This document shows positions 17,601-30,900 of a stretch of 64,000 nucleotides of DNA, in pieces. The notes under the pieces are model-generated. The model was given only the letters and a program-made list of their open reading frames with translations. It was not told the DNA's origin and ran no database searches. The position numbers and the translations under genes are program-made. Every line of letters begins with the position of its first letter. Positions within the stretch are counted from its first letter, which is position 1. This DNA is from Trichoplax sp. H2 (lineage: Eukaryota; Placozoa; Uniplacotomia; Trichoplacea), in the NCBI GenBank assembly GCA_003344405.1, contig NOWV01000035.1, positions 310,001 to 374,000 of the forward strand, given 5' to 3'.

Positions 17601-19260
17601 TTCTGCGTAATCATCTGTAGACTCTTATTTACCTACAAAAAATACACATACGCGTATAATGTAGATGCAAGGCTATTCATTTTTTACTGCTGATGAAATT
17701 AGTTTATGATAGCGGTATGTGCTCGCTATTGTTAGATTGCAATCAAGAATTGAAGATCCATGGTAGTTGGTTTGACTTTGGATAGTAAGAAAATTATTTA
17801 CTTTTTTATTTGCTTCTTCATTTTCTTGTGCTATGTTGTTATTTTCTTGCCTTTTCAAATTATTCAAGTCTACCAGGGGATCCAATTTATGGGAGAGTGA
17901 AATTTGGTGAATACTAGAATTGAAAACGAGATAACAGTAATGTAACCAACGGATATTATAAGATCTCTAAAGCTATAGTCAATGATTGCCAGCATAGTAA
18001 GATCGTTCTATAGAACTGTATTGTAGAATCCAAGAAATGCCATGTAAAGCAAAGCATTCTCGTATTTGCATTCTACGAAGGCTACGATCGTTTTTATTTT
18101 GTTTATGACATGGCCGGTAATTCCATTTCTAGTCTTACTTCAAAGCATTCCTGTGATTGATAATTTTAGCCTTGTATGCCTTCGCTGTAGCAATTTCCTT
18201 ACGTAATGCATGTAAATCGGCCCTAGAATAGCATCCATGGAGAGAGAGAGAGATAGTATCGTAAGACGCAATATACTGAGTGAACTATAGTAATGAATTG
18301 ATATACCACTGTTCACTGGATTGGACTATTATGAAGTACGGTCGAAACGAAGGTTCCGCATACGTACAAAGTCACAAATTATTCTTGGACATAGAATGTT
18401 ATTTCCATTAATTATAATGATCGAAACATTTCTACATAAGATACGGTTAACCAACCTTAGAAGATCTTCGCTTTCGTCTATTTGGGTTTCTTGGTCGGTT
18501 TGGTCAATAGTTTGTAATGCAGCTTCTAAATCTCTTCCCTACGGGTATATATACGCACGTCGATTGATAGAGTATTGCAAACAGTGGATTTTACGCTTAC
18601 GTTCCATTCAAAATAAAATCATCATCTCGAATCGATGTAACCGCAACTGTATGCATCGAACTGTGTGAACCTACCCTTAAGACTTTCTCTCCCTTTTCTG
18701 TCACAAGTTTCTCAAATCTATAGTATAAATCAACAGATGTACATTGGTTTAGCTAATATGATTTAATTCCGCCATTTTTCCTTATTGCATAATCCAACAT
18801 GGACTACTCTACGTTAGTATTCGATGTATCGAAACAATGTCGTATCTAAACTAAAATTGGGGGGAAAAAAATAGAGGACATCCAAGAAGTTACAAATTGA
18901 AACGAGTAGCACTAGATAGTGAGCTACTGATTTGTTTCAATGATTGATGATTGGGTAATCTGTTATCGACAGCATCAATTAATAAATGATAATAATCCAT
19001 CAGAACGTTGAAACATACAATGCATTACTGATGAAAGGGTTCCTTTCCCGTTGTATCAAATGAACTAACCTATCTTTTTCTTCAGGACTTAGTACATTGT
19101 TATTATCGACACTATCGGCTAGCCAAGCAAGGAAAGATAGCATGGAATCTTCTTCAAACAGCCATTCTAGACTGGCAGGTTGTAATTTTTGCCCAATGGG
19201 ACAGCCTAGTTTGGTCAAATTCGTCAATAATTTGTCAATAACTTGATGTGCCGCCATCAT
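14638..19260 (-). CDS. HAUS3: HAUS augmin-like complex subunit 3, 16 exons
   Basis: Augmin recruits gamma-tubulin to existing spindle microtubules for branching nucleation; HAUS3 is a coiled-coil subunit. Exon 1 is 19260-19070; the last is 14766-14638. The others lie near 18720, 18540, 18225, 17850, 17630, 17430, 17110, 16935, 16590, 16380, 16100, 15840, 15355 and 15180 on the minus strand. The N-terminus matches the family (LEWLFEEDSMLSFLAWLAD, VLSPEEKDR), as do ENESYYQLLDINNP, LIDTPILRGDYDLKIARQN (the most conserved block), SPRNTIDNRD and the C-terminal DQYVAFERRIFVLFL. In between it is almost entirely predicted coiled coil. Length is about 600 residues, as usual. Two methionines open the frame (19260, 19257); either could start. 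Exon 10 uses an unusual TTGAG acceptor, so that edge is less sure. Confidence 0.95.
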
Positions 19261-19689
19261 GGCGAAGAAAATAATGGATAGTCCTGAATAGAATGCAGAA
19301 TGCACTGACAGCAATCATGTAGTCTTCAAACTTTCTGCTTATTAAGCTTACTGTACAGCGTTCATCAACGACTAATATAGCAAATGCTTCTCTTGTGATT
19401 CGTTGGCAATGATCACTTTGCCAACAGTGTACACTGTACAGTACTGTTGATGATTGCATCGACTTTAGAAGCTTTAGTATAGCAAGCAGGCAACGTCGAC
19501 TATACACTTTGCAACAGTGTACACCGTCTGTCCAGTATGGGCGAAAGACAATTTTTTATTAATAATTCATGAATTGATTGCATTTACCAAGATGTACTTC
19601 TATACCTGCGTATTCGTTTTATACACTCACTAGATTGGCAATTCCATCGGTTATTTTCAAGGGTTAATTTTAAAGTAACGCTAAGACAG

Positions 19690-20142
19690 TTCAGCGTAGG
19701 AAGCTGCGTTTCTATGGACTACCAGTGCTAGAAGAAGCCCTTCTAGAAGGAGTCTATGGCAGTGAAAAGGATTTTGACAACATGATCATGCCAGCCACTT
19801 CATCCAACTCTAGTGGATACAGATTGAAGGGGTATATTTTTTTTGAATAGTACTCTACTCTAATGATTGCTCTTCATGATGATATTGCAATTTTGAGTTT
19901 GAATTGCAAAGAATACCTCATGAATATCCAATCATGGCAGTTTTCTGGCTGTTAGCCATATCGTTGACTGTTATACAGTGGACCTATGCACACATATTGC
20001 ACAGTCCACTTGTTGATGGTAAGCAAAACCTCTTTTCAAGGCATTTAATATCGAATCATCGTAGTTTTCTGGCTGTTAGCTCTATCGTTGACTGTTAACC
20101 AGTGGACCTATGCACACACATTGCACAGTCCACTTGTTGATG
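19690..20142 (+). pseudogene. Uncharacterised exon-like pieces with a duplicated TM exon
   Basis: I do not recognise this. A candidate exon at 19690-19831 reads FYGLPVLEEALLEGVYGSEK onward to a phase-2 donor GTATAT. A second at 19912-20018 starts in the matching phase and encodes IPHEYPIMAVFWLLAISL followed by TVIQWTYAHILHSPLVDG, a single TM segment, then donor GTAAGC. A third at about 20050-20142 is a tandem copy of the second (VVFWLLALSLTVNQWTYAH) with donor GTTAGC. Splice phases agree between the first two. No start codon, known domain or confirmed downstream exon was found; a frame opening after an AG near 20270 (SVKTIALARFGCIFASS) is only possible. It may be a decayed or rapidly evolving membrane-protein gene. 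Confidence 0.35.
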
Positions 20143-20169
20143 GTTAGCAAAACCTCTTTTCAAGGCATT
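19922..20169 (+). repeat. Tandem duplication, two copies, offset 124 bp
   Basis: About 120 bp starting at GAATATCCAATCATGG recur directly downstream starting at TAATATCGAATCATCG. Both copies run through CACTTGTTGATGG and the intronic AGCAAAACCTCTTTTCAAGG, so the unit covers the 3' part of an exon, its donor and some intron. Divergence is only a few percent, which suggests a recent event. Confidence 0.9.
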
Positions 20170-20469
20170 CAAAGGCAGTCAGGAAAAGTAGAGCAATATC
20201 ATTTTGCTATAAGATATTTTAATACAAGTATCAATGCAATGTATATCAACCATTTCTAAACATGCAGTGAACTCCAAGATTCCATGTCGGTCAAAACTAT
20301 TGCATTAGCCCGTTTTGGTTGTATTTTTGCTAGTTCAAGGATGCAAAAGGAAACTCAACGCGCTGTAGACTCCAGTAGTCAGTTTGCGACATTTTTCAAT
20401 TTACCGCCATTTTTATGGGCATGCGTAGACTGTACGCCGTGCGGTACCGTAGTTGTCCAGATCTGACTC

Positions 20470-21370
20470 CAGCTTGTACAGTACAGTTACTACAAGCTTA
20501 TTGAAGTTCCTACAGTACAGTACAGTAGTGTACAGTACTGTACAGTACAGTACTCTAATTTTTGATTGGCGGTCATTGCAGACTTGTACTGTACTTACCG
20601 TACTACTGTAGAGCACGGTACGATACGGTACGACACGATACAGTACAGGACATCATCACAAGTTTTCCATTGGTGATACGGTACGGTGGCCCAGAAGGCT
20701 GAGGATGGAACGACACGTTTGCTGTACAGTACAGTTCAGACTGTACAGTACAGTACAAATGTACAATACACTGAGTACAGTACAGTACTGTAAGCTAGCC
20801 CGAATTTTTGACACCCGATCTGGTACTGTACCAGTACCAGATCGGGTTTCGAAATGAGATTTACAGTACTGAACTGAACTGTACACTGTAGAACCATCAC
20901 AACTTCAATACCGGACAGTGTACAGTGTACAGTACTTGACAGTACTGTATGCTGTGGTTATGGTACTGTAGACCTGACCGTTGTGGTGATTGATGTACAG
21001 TACATTGTACAGTACTGTACTGTACGCTAGCCCGAATTTTGGACACCCGACCTGGTAACTGTACCAGTTACCAGATCGGGTTTAGAAATGAGATTTACAG
21101 TACTGGACTGTACTGTACACTGTAGAACCTTCAGGACCTCAATACTGGACAGTGTACAGTACAGTACACTGTGGTTCTGCTGATGGATGTACGGTACAGT
21201 ATTGTACTGTAGACCGGACCAGCGTTCATTACAGTCATGCCATGGAAATTCCAGTACAATGTACTGTACTACGACTGTACCATTGTACTGTACAGTACTA
21301 CTACTGTACTGTACAGTACTGTACTGTACTGTCAAAAGGCCGTCCACAGTACAATGCACTGTAGTTCACG
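20470..21370. repeat. (GTACA)n/(TGTAC)n repeat field
   Basis: The densest repeat field of the window. GTACA and TGTAC runs alternate every 10-30 bp, with variant units such as GATACGGTACG. The field ends about 570 bp before the SMARCA2/4 start codon. Open frames on both strands (for example 21027-21359 minus and 21187-21561 plus) are largely made of this repeat. Confidence 0.9.
20794..21170 (+). repeat. Two copies of a 150-bp block with a long hairpin
   Basis: A block beginning GCTAGCCCGAATTTT starts at 20794 and again at 21026, 232 bp apart. Each holds a hairpin, then GAAATGAGATTTACAGTACTG, then a TGTAGAACC block and a GGACAGTGTACAGT block. Hairpin 1 (20814-20846) has perfect 15-bp arms around TAC. 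Hairpin 2 (21046-21080) has 16-bp arms around TAC with one mismatch. Confidence 0.88.
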
Positions 21371-21935
21371 GAACAGCGTGTGCGGATTTGTATCCCTTCA
21401 ACACTGACTTTGCAAAGTCAAAATCCTCTCGGCTCCATGCACATCTTGGTGTCTGTGTATTGTACAACTGCAAAATTGCATTTTGGATTCTTCAACTGTA
21501 TGAATTCTTGCCTGTGTTGCTTGTAATTGGTATCGCCATTGCGTATTTACCTTTGACGTAATACAAATTGGGAAATTTCATCCATCTATCCAGGTTTGAA
21601 ATGGTTGTCAAATAGCAAATCATAGTCGACTTGCTTTGCAAACTTGTTGTTCTTCTTGCTGTTATACTCTAGTCGGTTGCTTTTACAATTGCAACTGCAT
21701 GCGACAGTACAGTACAGTAGTGTGTATCGGCATAACTCTTTGTCGTACTGTACTGACGAGGACACCGCGACTAGTTTCATTTTCTACCCTTGCAAATAAG
21801 TCTCCATTCAATTCGATCATTTCATATTGGTTATTTCCTTCTTTCTTTTCATACTTGAAAGGATATTCAATTGACTCAAGGATTCCTCTATCCAATCATA
21901 CAAAGAAGTAAAGGAAAAAAAAAAAAGCGACAAAA

Positions 21936-24900
21936 ATGGCGGAAGGTCCGCGCCAATTTCACATTGGGCCTGATGGTTTACCTTCCATTCAAAGGGTACA
22001 AACAACGTTCTCCAATTTTTATTCATCATCATCAGATACTCAACTAACTTAATATACAGATTGAAATCAATTTAGAAATCAAGGTCTACTGGCTTTTTAC
22101 CATCAATCGATCCTAATAGTACAGTACAGTCATTTTATCATCAAGCACCACTAGACTACCGTACTCTACTAGAAGTGCAGTAGTAATAATAAGAAGAACG
22201 ATCGCCTTGACAGTTTTGGTCAAAAACATCATTGCAATCAAACGCTTTTACATTACTTCAATATTATCTTTAGGCCATACTCGCTGACTAACTATACTAT
22301 CAATCAAAAAGCAAGTCCATTCCCTTTCAGTTATTTTACTTACAATCAACCATGCTATCATATCCTAAAGTTTACCTGTATAGAGATACACTAACAAGGA
22401 ACAAGGTTGAAACTTTGCTTTTGTTCTTACCCTCGGTCATAGCTTAATAACAAATTCAACATGGTAAAACTCTATGTTAAAATATCTTTCAGTAATATTG
22501 AAGCCATAATGTCTCTCTCTATACCATATTTTACAGTCTTTCTCACTACAAAGACGTAGTAAACACGTTTTAGTAAAGCCATCGTCTTTTACTGCCCCAC
22601 TTGATACCAGAGATCATGGATGCAATTTTCTTCTAAAGACTGTAGTTGATAAGTTAATCAATCCTTTTTTCCTATCGACGTACTAAACTTGATTGTTGAC
22701 CGACAGTAATACGTATATTACGGAATAAGTTTCTTACTAGGATGACAACTTACAGTAGATTCTCGACCTGGGTAATCTATTTTACCGTTGATATTGTAGG
22801 CAATTACTTCAATGCAAGAGAAAGGAATGGAAAATGATCCCAGATATTCACAACTAGTTGCTCTATCTCGTTCAATACAAAATAATGGACCCCGATCCTT
22901 TCCTGTTCCTAACGATGCCTGTATTTATCAAAGTGGTCAAGAACCCAACCGCTTAGGTCAAATAAAGAAGACTACAGTGGACAACAATAACAATAAAGGT
23001 ATCCCAATATTAATAAAAAAATTCCGTCTCATTGCTTGCTATGCAAGAATGAAAGAATCATGTTATGCATTATTTCATAATTTAAATTTGCAATTCGATA
23101 TTTAGTAATCATATGACGGTGGCAATTTTGATTTTAATTTATTACAAACGATAGAAAGGTAACGTAAAATAACTGCAGATTGTCTTTGTTGTAAACTACA
23201 GGTAGTAACTTTAGCGCAACGCAGTTACAACAATTACGAGCTCAAATCTTGGCTTATAAGACGCTAGCGCGCAACCAGTCATTGAATGATAACGTCTTAG
23301 ACCTAGCAAAAGGTGAAATGTCCAGTCACCATTTACAGCAAGTAAGCTTATTTTATATTACTATTTATATTACTATTACAAAAGGCTGTTCAGCCATGAC
23401 AACTACAACTATTTTATCAATTTCTACCTCCATTTAATCTCACGCAGAGGTGTTTTCATAATATCAACAGTACTGTACATTTCATACATTAAAAAAAAAT
23501 GGATAACTGTGATAATCATAATTGGAATAGTAATATCTTTTCATAATATCCAATAACATGCAAATTGAACAGTAATAAACTGTTATCAATAATACATATA
23601 CTACATATTTTTCCATCGGGTGCAATAAATCATCAGCAACAAAATGGAAATTCATCATCGATTAAAGCAATGCCGTTGACAACACTACAAGACATGCAAA
23701 ACAATGTTCAAACTACGTCAGTGAATTCACCTGCACAAACAGTTTCTAATCCTTCACTCAAGAAATCACAAATAAATGCTTCCGCTACGTACTTAGCATT
23801 GACAGCCAATCAAGATAAGGGCAATAAACTAGCTCCACTTTCGAAACCATCGGGAATCGATCCAAAAGTTATTTATGAAGAAAGGAATCATAGGTATAAC
23901 GGTAGTTATAGGTTACTTGATTACATATTGAAATAAACTACTATGTAATGCATTCTAACTTGTAAAATCTCTACAAGTTCTTTTTATATATATATCTTGA
24001 TATTTTTTAATTTACTATCCTATGCTTTTAGATGTAATGCTCGAATAATGCAACGAATTGTCGAATTACAAAATTTACCTGATGGACTTAGTAAAGAAAT
24101 GACAATGCGCGCCAAAATTGAATCATTAGCTCTAAAGCTATTAAATTTTCAGCGCAAGGTATTAATAATAGTAATTATTGTGATCGCTTTACAACATGTA
24201 GAGATCAGTTGTATCATATAACGGCTAATTATATTATTGATAGCAATCTTTTCTGTTTTACTTTTGTTGTATATATATATAATAAGCCACGTTTTCAAAT
24301 CTTATATTTTGACAATAGCTACGAACGGAAGTTGTAGCTTGCACTAGAAAAGATGCAACCTTAGAGACAACTATAAATCCGCGACTTTATAAACGTACTA
24401 AGAGACATTCTTTAAGAGAAGCTAGGTAAAATGGATTACACTATTAATATTGTTGATAACAAACGTTTCAATAAAATAATTTTTATCTCCTCTTATTATG
24501 ATATTAAAGAACTACGGAAGAGTTAGAGAAACGACAACTCATGGAACAGGAACGAAAGAAACGACAGAAGCATCAAGTAAAAAACCACTTATTGAATAAT
24601 TATTGTCAATTAGCTATAAATGCGGATATAGAGTGGCATTTTAGATTTGTAACTGTAATATGTTATTTTTATAACAAAGGAATTCTTAAACAAAGTCCTT
24701 CAGCATGGTAGAGATTTCAAAGAATACCATCGAGCAACTGCTATTAAAGTGAGCAAATTAAGTAAAGCTGTAGCTTTGCACTATGCTAACAGCGAACGAG
24801 AACAAAAGAAAGAAAGTGAGCGCTTAGAAAAGGAGCGAATGAGAAGACTAATGGTAATTTAATTGATTATAACTTTTATACGGTAACATTTACTAATTCA

Positions 24901-27900
24901 ACTTGAATTATGTTGGCAATATCTTAAGTTTATAATATTTGGCATTTAAATTATTTACCAGGACGAAGATGAAGAGGGATATCGGAAACTAATCGATCAA
25001 AAGAAAGATTCGCGTCTGGCTTATTTATTATCTCAAACTGATGAATATATCGCGAAAATGACTAAACTTGTGGTACAGCATCAAAAGCAACAAAATCAAA
25101 TAATAAGACCCGAAAAACCGAGACGCAAAGTTGAAGTAAGATTGTACTATACCTTGACTGTTGCATTATTGATTAAAATATGCGGCGTTATAGCACTAAT
25201 ATAAATATTAATATGTTTTTTGTAATCATACTTGCTGGTGGATGAGAAGGAAGTAGATAAAGGTAATCAATCATTAAATATGCTTTACAGAGTATAAGTG
25301 TACCTAAAATTATATGCTTAATTAAATCGTTTACTGGTTTTTAAATTTCTACAAATCGTATCAGATGGAGAATCTGCATTATCGAATGAGGTTAGAAAAA
25401 GTAGCGCTAACGTACTCTTGTAATATGCTGAAAGTATACATTATATATAGATACCTGTTTTACTGATGTGTTCATTTTTAGAATGAAGAAGCTGACCGTA
25501 TTAAAGGTAATGGTACGAAAACTTCGGAAATAAGCACATCGGGAGTAAATTCTCCATCAGAAAACTACTCTGAGTATGTCTATTTTTGTTGACGGTACTT
25601 TTTTTGTCTTGAATGCTAAAATATATTTTTTTATGGGCAAATGCTTAACGTGTATGTAATCCTGGTCATCGGCTGATAGAAATCTTGCGGATAAGGTTTG
25701 TTAGACGTCAATATCTACTATAGTTACTGTTTATTGTTATTATTAATTAATTCATTAGGTTTAAACAGGTCTTTTTTAGTTATGCCTATAAGTCAGTGAG
25801 TTGATAAAGAATAATATATTATTATATCAAATTAGGATGGCGAAAATAATACTCCTAAGAAAGATAAAGGAAGCAATGCGGGTGCCAAAAGGTACGTTTA
25901 CGGACGGATACTATGTAAGTTTATTACGGTTGATACTAAATAAGCAACTTTGATCATCTAGTATCTTGAAAGAAGATGATGAATACAATGTGTCAGGCAA
26001 TGCAAAGAACTACTATAGTATAGCTCATATGCATCAAGAAGAAGTGCGTGAGCAACCCAAAATGTTAATCAATGGAACTTTAAAATATTATCAGGTAACT
26101 CGGCTTAAGAGTTGTATCGGTTAAAAAATGATATTATGATGGTATTGACTGCGTCATTGCAACAATTCTTTATTTTTAGCTCCAAGGTTTAGAGTGGCTC
26201 GTTTCCCTTCTTAATAATAGTTTAAACGGTATTTTAGCGGATGAAATGGGTCTTGGTAAAACGATACAAACGATTGCCTTGTTAGCTTATCTTATAGAGA
26301 AAAAGAATATGACTGGCCCATTCTTGATTATTGTTCCTTTATCGTGAGTTATTATGATCTTAAGTGTTACTATTTCTGATGTATATCTGATCACTTCGTA
26401 CACGAAAGTAAGGGTCCTGTTTTAACTGTAAGGTCATGTTATTATTGCAGCACTTTATCTAATTGGGTATTTGAATTTAACAAATGGGCGCCAGCCATCG
26501 TTAAAATAGCATATAAGGTAATACTAGCCATACAGTCTTCAATGTCTTAATCAAACATGTTGCTAACTGAATACGTACAGAATAAGCATACCTATACAAT
26601 TTTCATATATTGTAGGGTTCACCTTTGATACGTAAAGCTATGCATCCTAAAATAAGATCTGGAAGGTTTAATGTTTGCTTGACAACGTACGAATATGTGA
26701 TTAAGGACAGAAGTGTGCTATCGAAAGTAAGATATAATTATATATTATCATATTAATCTAACTACTAAATATACAGTCTGTATTTTTAACCCTGTAGTTA
26801 ACTAGATTCCAATATTTACTTCGAATACTTGGCTTGTTAACGATGATATGATTTTTAGGTAAAATGGAAATATTTGGTAGTGGATGAAGGCCATCGCATG
26901 AAGAACCATAATTGCAAGTTAACTCAAGTTCTAAACAGTGCCTACTTAGCGCCTCATCGTCTTCTATTGACCGGCACGCCTCTGCAGGTATTCTATTATT
27001 TTCAGCTACTCAGTTATTTGCTACGCCTTTTTAAAACTGCTGTTAATGATCCGTTTTATTACTACGTTAGTTGATTGTACAAAACGTTTAATAACATATA
27101 TCGTATTATATATCTCATAACTGATAGAACCATTTACCGGAATTATGGTCATTGATGAATTTCGTTTTACCAAGCATATTTAAATCATGTAACAGTTTTG
27201 AACAATGGTTTAACGCTCCTTTTGCGACTACTGGAGAAAAGGTATTACATGAAGTAGTTTCATAATCTCAATATTGTATTATACATTAGTTACCGATATT
27301 TTACTACTTCTTATATAATTTCCTAGGTGGAGCTTAACGAAGAAGAGACTATCTTAATTATACAACGTCTACACAAAGTGAGTTTGCTTATATACGAACT
27401 TTAAGTTTAATTGCAATTGTAACGCTATTACGATTTCTGTCATACAATTTAAGAAATTTGAGTCTGTTTACAGTATTGATAAAATTGCATGCATCTGTTC
27501 TTCTAGGTTTTACGCCCGTTTTTACTGCGTCGATTGAAGAGGGAAGTCGAGTCTCAGCTGCCGGAAAAGGTTTTAATAAATAGTTAGCTTCACTTGTATA
27601 TCTTAAAAAGACTTGACTGTTCTTAAAATCCATCTGCTTTCGTAGACTGAGTATGTTGCCAAGTGCGAAATGTCAGCCCTTCAACGATTACTTTACGATC
27701 ATATGCAAAAACAAGGAGTTCTTCTGACGGACGGATCTGAGAAAGATAGAAAGGTATAAATCCTAATTGGTCTTTAAAGATAGCGATTATTTTAAGATTG
27801 TAATGGCACTATCTAATGATATGTAGGGTCATGGTGGTACGAAGGCCTTAATGAATACGATTATGCAACTTAGAAAAATATGCAATCATCCGTTTCTTTT

Positions 27901-30900
27901 CCAACATATCGAGGTTTGCCATTTTCATATGTTTTTGGTAGTACCACACCGTAGCATCGATATGATTTAAATGAAATTTTTTGTTATAATTTTATTATAT
28001 GATCGTTTCTCACCCCAAGTCTTACAGTCACTATGTTTATATCGTATTAGGAAGCACTAAGTGAGCATTTTGGAATGAAAGGAGGACTAGTTACAGGGTA
28101 AGTTTTTTGTACCATTTGACTTCGTATGATATCTAGCTGTGTGGTATTGGCAATGTCTATACTTTTAATTCTTCTAGTTATTATTTGCTATGGTAAAACT
28201 AATTAGTTTGAAATACACATCTGTAAACCTGCATTTGCATGAACGTTACAAATTACAACGTATACTCATTTTATTTAGGTGTAACATTTATCGTGCTTCT
28301 GGTAAGTTTGAACTCCTCGACAGAATGTTGCCAAAGCTACAAAGAACAAATCATCGGTATTAATAATAATTATTACTATATGAATTGTAAGTGAAAATCT
28401 GAAATTGAGGAGTATTGCATCCTTGATTAAATTATGCATTATTAAAAAATTTTTATAGTGTCTTAATATTTTGTCAAATGACGAATTTAATGACTATTAT
28501 GGAGGACTATTTGGTTTGGAGAGGTATATGATGAATATATACTGTATCTTCGGTATTCTAAATGCTTATTTATATATATCGGCTTGAAAATACGTGTTTT
28601 ATCTAGGCTTTCGTTATTTGCGTTTGGATGGTACAACCAAAGCAGAAGACCGTGGTCAATTGCTAGCACTTTTCAACGCAGAAAATTCTCCATACTTTAT
28701 CTTTCTCTTGAGTACTAGGGCTGGAGGATTAGGACTAAATTTACAAAGTGCTGATACTGTCGTCATATTTGATAGTGATTGGAATCCTCATCAAGTATTG
28801 TATATGAATTAATCTGATTATTTTAACTGATATGGGATAAGAATAATGGAAAATTTTCAAATGTGCTATAGGATCTTCAAGCGCAAGATCGTGCTCATCG
28901 AATTGGTCAGCAAAACGAAGTTCGTGTTTTACGATTAATGACTGTACAAAGCGTCGAGGAAAAAATACTTGCTGCTGCTAGATATAAGTTGAACGTTGAC
29001 GAAAAGGTACTCATAATGGTGATATATAGTGTAAGGTAGTGATACGAGTAGAGTTGTGTATGTCGCGATAAGCTGTATGGATTATCTTTAGGTAATTCAA
29101 GCTGGAATGTTCGATCAAAAATCAACTGGTAGAGAGCGTCGCGCATTCTTACAAGCTATCCTAGTTCATGAAACGTCGGAAGAAGAGGTTAAAATTATTA
29201 CTTTGTCATGTAATTTACAAAAATAGCAACCATATTATTGATGCTTATAAAAGAGTAATCTTGATTGAAGAAAGATTATCAACTTCTATGATAGGAAGGG
29301 ACGGAAGTTCCCGATGACGATATGATAAATCAAATTATCTCACGCTCAGAAGAGGAATTCGACTTATTTCAGGTAAGATTAGTTTGGTTTTTGGCATGGC
29401 GTGGATATTTAGTGACGCCTTGAATTTCTATCGTCATTCCAATATAGCGCATGGATGTGGAAAGGAGAGAATTTGAAGATAAGGTTTGTCCTTTAACAGT
29501 TATGGTTGTATTATGAATGCATCAATTTCGATCTAAGAATTTTACTACTAGTTATCAATAAGCTAACTGCAAACGTATATTAGGACCCTTTTCTGAAGAA
29601 TCTTGGACGTTTAATGATCCAGAGTGAACTCCCTGCTTGGCTGGTAAAAAATGAACAGGATGTCCAGAAACTAACTATTGAAGAAGAGGAAGAAAAACTT
29701 CTAGGACGAGGGTCACGTCAAAGGCGAGAAGTCGATTATACTGATGGATTGACGGAAAAGCAATGGCTCAAGGTAAATTACGGTTTTTTTATGTGTAATT
29801 TCGATTTATGTAATGTACCATACAATATAATAATGAGCAATATTCATACAATTAAGGCGATTGAAGATGGTAACTTAGAGGAGCTTGAGCTGAAGAAGAA
29901 AAAAAGAAAATCGGAAATAAAAGAAACGGAGTGTAGTGAATCACCTCCACCACGACCACCGCCACCACCACCAGCAGTTGTTGTATGTAATTTTTGATGG
30001 ACTAATGATCCGTAATGCTTCTCTTGATTAATTTATGTCTATGTTCTACTACAGAATAAGAAGAAGAGGGGTAGATCATTAAGAGGTGAGCTTAGGTCCA
30101 GATTGAGGATGATACTGTCGATTAACATTTATTTTCCGCACTCAAATCTCAACTTACATATACGATTTATTAATCCAAATATAATAGAAGATTATGATCC
30201 GAACCCTAAGGAATTAGTCGAAGATATGAAAAAATTAATTCGAACCGTTGTAAATTATACCGATAGGTAACTGTGCTGAAATGATAAAACTGTTTCTAAA
30301 ATTTTAATTTTTACCAAAAAAACATTTTTAACTTTATTCTAAATAGCACTGGTCGTCGCTTGAGCGAGATATTTATGGTTTTACCGTCTAAACGAGATCT
30401 CCCTGATTATTATCAAATCATCAAGAATCCAATCGATATCAAAAAGATTAAGGTTTGTTGACGACAGTTGTAAATGGTGCCTTCTCTTGATAAAATAATA
30501 ACGGATTTGTTAACGCCAAATTTTATTTATCTTAATTAACTGTACGTATTGTCTCCCAATTTCTGCTAAATTATTCAGGAGAGAATAAACATGCATCGTT
30601 ACAGACATATTGATAACCTGGAGGAAGATGTTTTACTATTATTTCAGAATTCTAGAATTTATAACATGGAAGGTTCTCAGGTGATTTTTTATTGCCATTA
30701 TTAACATTTCGAGTGAATAATTCAGTGGTGATGTCCGTTTTCATAACGATATCATTGCGCAAAGTAAAACGATGCTACATAATTGAATTTCATTCTCTTA
30801 CTTTGCAGATATATGAAGATTCTTTGGTGCTTGAAGTAGGTTTTACTCGAAAGCTTATTTATTGCATTAACACAAGATTTAAAAATATTTAAAGCATGAC

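Larger units (their letters stand above)
19261..21935. other. Divergent intergenic region, repeat-rich
   Basis: Lies between the divergent HAUS3 and SMARCA2/4 starts, so it holds both promoters. It also contains exon-like pieces on the plus strand (19690-20142), dense GTACA/TGTAC repeats (20470-21370), two copies of a hairpin-bearing block, and a plus-strand frame ending at 21561 whose last 25 codons would make one TM segment (LPVLLVIGIAIAYLPL). Nothing else is recognised. Confidence 0.6.

Noticed and set aside
18321-18668. 115-codon plus-strand reading frame
   Set aside because: It is antisense to HAUS3 exon 3 (SEDLLR region) and flanking introns, with no family resemblance.
21027-21359. 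110-codon minus-strand frame, with plus-strand partners at 21152-21364 and 21187-21561
   Set aside because: Tyr/Cys/Thr/Val/Leu strings come from the GTACA/TGTAC repeat. Only the last 25 codons of 21187-21561 look TM-like, and that part is noted under the unknown exon pieces.
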